Assembly: GCA_964571235.1 (NCBI GenBank)
Contig: CAZNAI010000010.1
Location: forward strand, 62,001-126,000
Length of the DNA: 64,000 nucleotides
DNA from: JACRAV01 sp964571235
GTDB taxonomy: Bacteria > Zixibacteria > MSB-5A5 > GN15 > FEB-12
Direction: 5' to 3'
The translations under genes were made by a program, and so were the position numbers. The notes under the pieces are model-generated. The model was not told the DNA's origin and did no database searches. It saw nothing but the letters and a program-made list of their open reading frames with translations. This document shows positions 23,616 through 30,709 of the stretch, in pieces (within the stretch, counting starts at the first letter, position 1; every line of letters begins with the position of its first letter).

Positions 23616-24035
23616 ATGGACAAACCGGTCATCAACGGCGACACGATCGTGATTCCATCTGATCAGGAGTTTTTGTCCGATATCGACTCATTTGTCGAAG
23701 GCACACTCCGGGGGCTGGGGATCGCCGAATCGGTCGTAGCCGATATCGCCATATCGGTTTCGGAACTGGTCAACAATGCCATTGTCCACGGCAACAAGTT
23801 CACGCGTGAGAAGAAAGTCACGGTGAAACTTGCGCACGGCAACGGTTCGTTGACGGTTTCGGTTACCGATCAGGGAACGGGATTCGATCCCGGACATGTG
23901 CCCGATCCACTGGCGCAGGAGAATCTGCTCAAGGAAGTCGGGCGGGGTATTTTCATTGTGCGGCAGTTGATGGACAAAGTAGAAATCACCGCCTCACCGC
24001 GCGGCACCACGATCGCGATCACCAAGTCTATCTGA
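23616..24035 (+). CDS. Anti-sigma regulatory factor / serine kinase (RsbW-like HATPase)
   Basis: A 139-residue GHKL ATPase. The N box is SELVNNAIVHGN near residues 49-60, the G1 box DQGTGFDP near 88, and the G2 segment GRGIFIVRQLMD near 108. These match RsbW/SpoIIAB-type kinases that phosphorylate the STAS antagonist and bind a target such as a sigma factor. No sigma factor gene lies nearby, so the target is elsewhere or is not a sigma factor. It sits between the STAS and the phosphatase genes. Confidence 0.85.
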   Translation: MDKPVINGDTIVIPSDQEFLSDIDSFVEGTLRGLGIAESVVADIAISVSELVNNAIVHGNKFTREKKVTVKLAHGNGSLTVSVTDQGTGFDPGHVPDPLAQENLLKEVGRGIFIVRQLMDKVEITASPRGTTIAITKSI

Positions 24036-24065
24036 TCAGATCCGTCGATTGCAGGAACGGATATC

Positions 24066-26315
24066 ATGACACTTGGCATTTATAAGACCATCTTATTCTT
24101 TCTCTCGGGCGGCCTATTGCTCTTTTTGGCCATTACGATCGCCCGGGACAATTTTGCCAACCGTCTCAATCGGCTGGCGGGTCTTATGCTGGCTATGGCG
24201 GGGCTGGGCCCGCTGGCGATGGCGCTCGCTACCTATGTTTCGCCGGTTGGATCACCGCCGACTGCGCAGGATTCGGCGCTTTACAATCTCTACGTTTTAT
24301 GGGAGTTCTTCTTCCCCGCTTTGCTTTTGTTTTCCTGGTCATTCCCGGCGGATCGAACAAAAGATATTGGTCGAGGCAAGATTGTCTATTTGCTTTTCCT
24401 GCCGCAGATCATTCATCTGGTGATTTTGCTTTTCTATCCGCAGATCGCGCGAACACTTGAGTCGTTGACTTCGGGTGCGGCGGCTGAAGGATTCACCGGG
24501 CTATTGATCAAGCCGTTTACATATATCCTTGGCAAAGTTGTGCTCGTGCTTGGAATAGCGCGGGCATACGAATCGCAAATATTCAGTGTGGTGAATACGC
24601 TGTATACGGCGGCGGCGGTTTACTTTTTGGAATCAGGTGCGCGGGTAATCACCAATCCGCGATTGGCGGCGCAAACAAGAGCAGTCTTGTGGGCGGCGCG
24701 AACGGGGCTGGGATTGTATCTGGTCGCGCTGGCGGTCAAATTTCTCTGGCTCTCCCCCGATGCGGCGCCGTATGTCAGCGCACTTGTGCTAAGTGCGTGT
24801 GTATTGGGGACCGGTTTGGTAGCGTACGCAGTAATCAGGCATCAGTTCCTGGATGTGCGGACGGTATTGCGGCAGACGCTAATCTACACGTTTGCGTCGG
24901 CACTGTTGGTGGCGGTGTACATTGCGCTGGCGTTCCGAAGCCGCGACTGGCTGACGCCGGTTTTCGGCGACAGCGCGGAGATAGTCAGTTATGTGTTCAT
25001 CGTTATTCTATTGCTCTTATTCCAGCCGATGGCGACAGCGATCGACAATGTCATACGATCGATGTTCATGCGTACCCGGTCGGATCATCGTAATATCATT
25101 GAAAGATTTTCACGGCAGGTGATCTCGCAGTTCGATCCGGCCGAGCTTCGCAAGACCATCGAAGAGACACTTAAGACGGCGCTATTGGTTGAGAAAGTGT
25201 ATTTCGTTCTGTTTGACGACACCGTCGCCGAGTACGCGATTTTGCACAGCGAAGACTATGGTAAACGGACAGTGCTTGACAGAGAAGATCTCCTGCTTCG
25301 CGGGATCAACCAGCTCGACTCGCCGACGCCGTTTTCGACACTCTCCGAATACCGTGAGAACTCCGAGCTCGGGAATATTTTGGACGATTTGGACACTAAG
25401 TTGATTCTGCCGATGAAGGACTCCAAGCATCTTCTTGGATTCCTGGCGCTCACCGGAAAAGTAGCCGGGTATCGGTACACTCCCGAAGACTACAACATGC
25501 TCGGCACACTTTCCAACCAGATGGTGACGGCGTTGACCAACGCCCGGTTGTATGTCGATTCGCTTGAGCGGGCGCGTTTGCAGGAAGAAGTTACGATGGC
25601 CCGGCAGATTCAGCTTGATCTACTGCCCGACAAGCCGCCGTCGCTGAAGGCATTCCAGATCGCGGCCCAGTCGATGCCGTCGCGGACGGTTGGGGGCGAC
25701 TTTTATGATTTCATCCCGATTGAGGCCAATAAGCGGCTGGGGATCGTGATCGCGGACGCCTCGGGCAAGGGGATGCCGGCGGCACTTCTCATTGCGCAAA
25801 TTCAAGCGATTATCAGGAGCGAGGTCAATAACGGAAATCCGATTCCGACGATCATGCGGAATATGAACAAGCAGGTCTGCCTGAGTACGTCGCTTGAGAA
25901 ATATGTGACGCTCTTCTACGGTGAGCTGAATTTGGAAACCGGTCAGCTTCAATACTCCAACGCCGGACATAATTATCCGGTGCTGGCCAGAGAAAACGGT
26001 GAAATGGAACTGCTAATCACCGGCGGGCCGATCATTGGGGCGTTTGCACATCTTGAGTATCAGGCGGCGGAGACAATTATCAAGCCGAGCGACACCCTCT
26101 TCATGTATACAGATGGACTATCCGAAGCGATGAATCCAACCGGAGAGGAATTCGGTGACGTGCGAATCCGTGAACACATTTGCAAGGCGCGCCACCTGCC
26201 ACCGCACGAGTTGATGGGCCACATGCTCACTCGCGTGAGGGAGTTTGACCCGACTTCACCGCCCCAGGACGATACAACAGTGATAACGTTGAAAATGATA
26301 AACGGAGCGGGCTGA
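24066..26315 (+). CDS. Membrane PP2C-type phosphatase with GAF domain (RsbU/SpoIIE-like)
   Basis: A 749-residue membrane phosphatase. Residues about 1-320 hold around eight hydrophobic segments, similar to a 7TMR/histidine kinase N-terminal sensor region. Residues about 340-490 are a GAF-like domain. Residues about 500-749 are the PP2C/SpoIIE catalytic domain, with metal-binding motifs GGDFYDFI, DASGKGMPAALLI, MYTDGLSEAMN and the terminal DDTTVITL. It would dephosphorylate the STAS antagonist in response to an extracytoplasmic signal, opening the partner switch. The Nudix gene begins two bases after its stop, so they are co-transcribed. Confidence 0.88.
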   Translation: MTLGIYKTILFFLSGGLLLFLAITIARDNFANRLNRLAGLMLAMAGLGPLAMALATYVSPVGSPPTAQDSALYNLYVLWEFFFPALLLFSWSFPADRTKDIGRGKIVYLLFLPQIIHLVILLFYPQIARTLESLTSGAAAEGFTGLLIKPFTYILGKVVLVLGIARAYESQIFSVVNTLYTAAAVYFLESGARVITNPRLAAQTRAVLWAARTGLGLYLVALAVKFLWLSPDAAPYVSALVLSACVLGTGLVAYAVIRHQFLDVRTVLRQTLIYTFASALLVAVYIALAFRSRDWLTPVFGDSAEIVSYVFIVILLLLFQPMATAIDNVIRSMFMRTRSDHRNIIERFSRQVISQFDPAELRKTIEETLKTALLVEKVYFVLFDDTVAEYAILHSEDYGKRTVLDREDLLLRGINQLDSPTPFSTLSEYRENSELGNILDDLDTKLILPMKDSKHLLGFLALTGKVAGYRYTPEDYNMLGTLSNQMVTALTNARLYVDSLERARLQEEVTMARQIQLDLLPDKPPSLKAFQIAAQSMPSRTVGGDFYDFIPIEANKRLGIVIADASGKGMPAALLIAQIQAIIRSEVNNGNPIPTIMRNMNKQVCLSTSLEKYVTLFYGELNLETGQLQYSNAGHNYPVLARENGEMELLITGGPIIGAFAHLEYQAAETIIKPSDTLFMYTDGLSEAMNPTGEEFGDVRIREHICKARHLPPHELMGHMLTRVREFDPTSPPQDDTTVITLKMINGAG

Positions 26316-26317
26316 CC

Positions 26318-26887
26318 GTGAGCGAGGATTTCAGCCGTTTCGATCCGGTCCGACTTTTTGCCCTCAAGAATGCTCATTCCGGTTATCGGTTTTGTCCACG
26401 GTGTGCAACGCCCCTTAAGGAGCGAGATATTGACGGTCATCGACGTTTGCAATGCCCGGACGCCGAGTGCGGCTTCATATTCTACCAAAACCCTGTCCCC
26501 GCCGCTGGTGCGATAGTAGTAGAAGGCGGCAAGATTCTGATGGTAAAGCGGGCGCATCCGCCGGCAATCGGCGACTGGTGTTTTCCGGCCGGGTTTATGG
26601 AATGGCAGGAACATCCGTCGCAAACGGCGGTGCGGGAAGTCGGTGAAGAAACAGGGTTGAAGATCGAATTGATTCGATTTTTTGAAGTCTACTCCGGGAA
26701 TGACGATCCAAGAGCCAATGCGGTGCTGATACTCTATCTCGCCCGAGCGGTCGGGGGGAAATTGCAGGCGGCCGACGATGCGCTTGAGGTCGCCTATTTT
26801 GACCCTTATGACACGCCACAAAATATTGCATTTGAAGCGCATCGGCAGGCGCTGGTCGACTATCACAAGTTAATCTCCGGTCGATAG
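26318..26887 (+). CDS. Nudix hydrolase with N-terminal zinc ribbon
   Basis: A 189-residue protein. A CxxC...CxxxxC zinc ribbon (FCPRCATP ... LQCPDAECG) precedes the Nudix fold. The Nudix box is GFMEWQEHPSQTAVREVGEETGL in pattern Gx5Ex7REUxEExGU (near residues 89-111). The layout resembles NADH pyrophosphatase-like and ADP-ribose-type Nudix proteins. The start is GTG at 26318, two bases after the phosphatase gene. It probably hydrolyses a nucleotide diphosphate derivative in the cytoplasm. Its link to the signalling module may be only by position. Confidence 0.85.
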   Translation: MSEDFSRFDPVRLFALKNAHSGYRFCPRCATPLKERDIDGHRRLQCPDAECGFIFYQNPVPAAGAIVVEGGKILMVKRAHPPAIGDWCFPAGFMEWQEHPSQTAVREVGEETGLKIELIRFFEVYSGNDDPRANAVLILYLARAVGGKLQAADDALEVAYFDPYDTPQNIAFEAHRQALVDYHKLISGR

Positions 26888-26958
26888 TGTCCCTGGGAAA
26901 CGAAAAGGAACTCTCTTGTTGACGATTGGGTATAAACTTCTGTTGCTTCCCTTTTGAT

Positions 26959-28704
26959 ATGAAACTTTTGTCACGGATCATTTCTTGCGCCGCAGTGGTC
27001 GTTTTCCTGACCACAGCTATCCCATTCGCACAAACACCCTACAAGGAATTCAAGAGAACAACCGAGCTACAGCGGTTTTTCACGCTGAGTGGCGATAAAA
27101 GTGGCACACTGGTGATTACGTCGCCGCTCTTGACGTCGCCCGTGCTGACAAATGTCCCGCCGCAGGATTCAGTCCCTGCCGATACCGCGCTGGTTCTTTC
27201 AAACGGCGTGATTTTTCATGCCGATCGACTGACCGCCGGCAATAGGGATTTTCTCTATGGTGAAATTGTGGATATTCGAATTGAGAATTGGCACGATACG
27301 TCGGTGGTGGTCTTTTTCACCAGTGCTGATTCGAGCCGTTCGATAGCCAAGCTCAGGCAAGGGAATATCATATCGGCTTTTGCCCCTGTTGTTGTCGACA
27401 GCGGTCAATTCGTGCGCGGGAGTGTTTTCACCGTGACAGGAAACGTCGCGGTAGCCGGCGAGGTCAACCGCGATGTGGTGACGCTCCTTGGAAAAATCAG
27501 CACGACAGCCAGCGGAGTGGTTCGTGGCGGCACTGCGACAATCTTCGGGCAACTCGATATTAACCGTAGTTCGACAGTGTATGGTAGCATGGTGTCGCCC
27601 AAGCGAAAATTGCTTCGCCGCTTTCAACTTGCCTCAAGGGACCGTCAGTTCAGTATCGATCCGGACCTCATGTATAACCGTGTCGATGGCTTTTCGCTCT
27701 TTCTTGGACTGAGATTTCAGGATGATGATTCGCTTCTTCCGACAGTCTGGGCTAAAGGCGGGTACGCCTTTGAATCGGAGCGGTGGCGATACAAGTTCGG
27801 CATCGCGCAGACAATCAACAAACCGCGGGCAGTTGTGGTTGGGGCCGAAGCATATCGTAGACTCGCATCTGATGATGACTGGATTCTGGGAGACTATGAA
27901 AACATGGCGTTTGTGCTTTTCGCCCGTGAAGATTTTAAGGACTACTACGAAGCTGAGGGTGGTCGGATTTACACCGGATTTTCGCCGGTAGGGCACACTC
28001 GCATTGGACTTGAATATCGCAATGAAGCCACCAATTGGTTGGAGGCGCATCCGCGGTTGTGGGCTATCTTTGGCGGGAACAAACGGTTCCGCGACAATTT
28101 CTCGACTATCGATTCGGCGGGGCGGGCGACTGGCAAATCGGAAGTAGATACCACTTCCGTCGCCGGTTTCACTCTCTCGGCCGAGTTTGACACGCGCTCG
28201 ACATTTGGTGTATACAACAAGTCAGCTTGGCACTTTGAAGGGGCTTACGAGTGGTCGGATAACGATCTTGGTTCGGACTTTGATTTCAAGCGCTACACTG
28301 TCGGTTTGACCCGCTATCAGCGTATTCATAAAGAGTCGATGCTGATGTTGCGGGGCAAGCTCGGTGGATCAGCTGGGTATCTGCCGATTCACCGTCGATA
28401 TTATCTCGGAGGGCTTGGTAGTTGGCAGGGGTATGACCATAAAGAATTCAGCGGCGACGGATACTGGCTGACCAATGTTGAATACCGCGTTGTGATTCCC
28501 GGAAGTGACTTCGCTCTCTCCGCGCTTTGGGACTGCGGCCAGATTCAGGGAATCGGGTCTCCCTCGAAATATGCAGAGGTAAAGCACTCTGTAGGCATGG
28601 CCGGATATCTCGGTTCGGGTTTCCGGCTCAGCGTTGCCAAACGACTTGACCGCTTAGATGACGCCGGCGCGAAGATTTACGTCCGCCTCGCTCATCACTT
28701 CTAA
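26959..28704 (+). CDS. Outer-membrane barrel protein with bactofilin-like linker (surface antigen D15-like C-terminus)
   Basis: A 581-residue exported protein starting at ATG 26959, with signal peptide about 1-25 (AAVVVFLTTAIPFAQ). Residues about 150-212 contain short right-handed repeats (GSVFTVTGNVAVAGEVN, VVRGGTATIFGQLDINRSS) like bactofilin or parallel beta-helix segments. Residues about 225-581 form amphipathic strands ending in Phe, with an LGGLGSWQGYDHKEFSGDGY element that recalls the BamA/TamA surface-antigen motif. It is probably an outer-membrane barrel. No POTRA domains are clear, so it is not a standard BamA. It follows the Nudix gene by 71 bp. Confidence 0.7.
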   Translation: MKLLSRIISCAAVVVFLTTAIPFAQTPYKEFKRTTELQRFFTLSGDKSGTLVITSPLLTSPVLTNVPPQDSVPADTALVLSNGVIFHADRLTAGNRDFLYGEIVDIRIENWHDTSVVVFFTSADSSRSIAKLRQGNIISAFAPVVVDSGQFVRGSVFTVTGNVAVAGEVNRDVVTLLGKISTTASGVVRGGTATIFGQLDINRSSTVYGSMVSPKRKLLRRFQLASRDRQFSIDPDLMYNRVDGFSLFLGLRFQDDDSLLPTVWAKGGYAFESERWRYKFGIAQTINKPRAVVVGAEAYRRLASDDDWILGDYENMAFVLFAREDFKDYYEAEGGRIYTGFSPVGHTRIGLEYRNEATNWLEAHPRLWAIFGGNKRFRDNFSTIDSAGRATGKSEVDTTSVAGFTLSAEFDTRSTFGVYNKSAWHFEGAYEWSDNDLGSDFDFKRYTVGLTRYQRIHKESMLMLRGKLGGSAGYLPIHRRYYLGGLGSWQGYDHKEFSGDGYWLTNVEYRVVIPGSDFALSALWDCGQIQGIGSPSKYAEVKHSVGMAGYLGSGFRLSVAKRLDRLDDAGAKIYVRLAHHF

Positions 28705-28888
28705 TTTTAATCGACTATCCTGCAATAACTTACGAGACCCCACAAACGGGGATTTCGGATTATCTGCAGTTGAGTTGTTGGAATCTTTCCACCCCCCTAT
28801 TGCTCTGAAATTCAAGCAGATAGGCAATTAAGGTCGTGATTGCGTACGCCGATAATATTCCAATAGACCACGAGGGAAGACAAGCCTG

Positions 28889-30697
28889 ATGAAAAACGCA
28901 CACCACGGCCTTGAAAAGACGGAATTGAACGTGAATACAACCGACAGTACCAAAGAGTCGTCCGACACCTCTCCTCTCTCGCTCGATTTCCTGGAGGACA
29001 TGGAGCGCCGACTTGACGCGGTCGCTACAAATAACAAAAATTTGGCCGATCCGACGGAAACCGCGGTCCAGCATCAGGCTGACCTTAAAAATCTGCTCCA
29101 GCTTTCGCTGGCCATCAACTCTTCGCTGGTGCTTGATGACGTACTCCAGAGCGTAATGCACAAAGCGATTGAGTTGGTGGGCGCCGAACGCGGCCTGATC
29201 ATGCTGTTGGACCATCACGACGAATTGCAAATCAAGTCCGCCTACAATCTCTGCAAAGAGCAGATGATGGACGAAGACTTCAAGGTATCCAATTCGATCA
29301 CCTCTGAGGTCACCGCAACCGGCAAGGCGGTGTACACTTCCGATGCCATGCACGACGACCGGTACGCCACGCAACAATCGATTCAGGACCTGCACTTGCG
29401 GTCAATCATGTGCACACCGATTGTGGTGCGCGAAAAAGTGATCGGCGTGATCTATCTGGACAATTCGATGCAGACGCGGATGTTCCTCAAATCCGACTTG
29501 TATCTGTTCGAACTGTATACCCAATTAGTTTCCAATGCACTGCACAATGCCGGAGTGTATGAGCAACTCCTTCGTCTTGAGAAGTACAATGAATCGGTCG
29601 TTTCATCCTCGCCGATCGGTATTGTGGTGATGGACTCTCACGGACGCCTGGCGACGGTTAATGCAACCGCCCTGGAAGTTTTTGAGCTCAACCGCGACGA
29701 CTTGCAATTGATTGGACAATCCCAGACACCAACAGAATTCCTCTCGCTTCTTCCCGACAGCGAACGGGCGCGCTGGCAAACGATGATTACTACCGTGGTA
29801 GCGAGCGGTCAGGAGTACTCCGACGCCCGGTACTATCACAATACAGGGTATGTAGAAAAAGTTCTCTCGATCAAACTGACTCCGATGGCCGAGTTGCCCA
29901 ACGGTCACGACGGCCTCATTATGGCAGTTGAAGATGTCACTGAGAAGGTGACCATGGAGCAGTATGTCATCCTGTCTGAGAAATTGGTGGCCCGCGGCGA
30001 AATGGCCGCCTCGGTCGCCCATGAGCTGAACAATTTCCTTTCGATTATTACCAACAATGCTGAATTGCTGGGTGTCAATTTGGACCGGGAGAAATTCGAC
30101 AAGGCGCGGTTTAATGCCAAGTCAATCACCGAAAACGTTTTCAAGATCAAGCGGTTTGTTGATAGTCTGATGGACTTCTCCAAACCCGAGCCGGAGTACA
30201 TTAGTTACGACATCAAGCACCTGATCGACGACTTGCTCTTCTCACTTCGCATACAACCGCGATTCAAACTGGCGCAGTTTACCATTGATATGAACGACTC
30301 GATCCCGTCCGCCGAATTCGATGTCGGCCAGATTCAGCAGGTGCTCATGAATCTGCTGAACAACGCCGCCGACGCCATCGAAGAGCGGGTGACCAAAGCT
30401 CAGCTCAACGGCGAGAAGCTCGACCGCAAGATCGGATTGGCGACGCGGTATGATCGGGCTAAAGAGACCGTGCAAATCGAAATCAGCGATAACGGCGTGG
30501 GTATGTCGGCCGAAACGCTCTCGAAGATATTCACTCTGCATTTTTCCACCAAAAAAGGCGGCCATGGACTGGGACTGCATAACTGCAAAAAGATTGTCGA
30601 GCAACACAACGGTCGATTGGAAGCCCGTTCCAAGCTGAACGAAGGAACGACCTTTGTACTCTCGCTACCCAGGTTCCAGCCCCGCAAAGTCATCTAA
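28889..30697 (+). CDS. Cytoplasmic GAF-PAS sensor histidine kinase
   Basis: A 602-residue soluble histidine kinase. Domains in order: GAF (about 68-225; LLQLSLAINSSLVLDDVLQ start), PAS (about 235-355), HisKA with phosphoacceptor His378 in AASVAHELNNFLSII, and HATPase_c (about 440-595) with N box QVLMNLLNNAADAI, G1 DNGVGM and G2 GHGLGLHNCKKI. No transmembrane segments, so it senses a cytoplasmic ligand or state. No response regulator is adjacent. The Ser/Thr kinase gene begins 12 bp later, so the two kinases are co-expressed and may share a stimulus. The preceding 184-bp gap has a CCCC...GGGG hairpin near 28737 but no clear promoter. Confidence 0.88.
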   Translation: MKNAHHGLEKTELNVNTTDSTKESSDTSPLSLDFLEDMERRLDAVATNNKNLADPTETAVQHQADLKNLLQLSLAINSSLVLDDVLQSVMHKAIELVGAERGLIMLLDHHDELQIKSAYNLCKEQMMDEDFKVSNSITSEVTATGKAVYTSDAMHDDRYATQQSIQDLHLRSIMCTPIVVREKVIGVIYLDNSMQTRMFLKSDLYLFELYTQLVSNALHNAGVYEQLLRLEKYNESVVSSSPIGIVVMDSHGRLATVNATALEVFELNRDDLQLIGQSQTPTEFLSLLPDSERARWQTMITTVVASGQEYSDARYYHNTGYVEKVLSIKLTPMAELPNGHDGLIMAVEDVTEKVTMEQYVILSEKLVARGEMAASVAHELNNFLSIITNNAELLGVNLDREKFDKARFNAKSITENVFKIKRFVDSLMDFSKPEPEYISYDIKHLIDDLLFSLRIQPRFKLAQFTIDMNDSIPSAEFDVGQIQQVLMNLLNNAADAIEERVTKAQLNGEKLDRKIGLATRYDRAKETVQIEISDNGVGMSAETLSKIFTLHFSTKKGGHGLGLHNCKKIVEQHNGRLEARSKLNEGTTFVLSLPRFQPRKVI

Positions 30698-30709
30698 GGG
30701 ACCGGGGCA

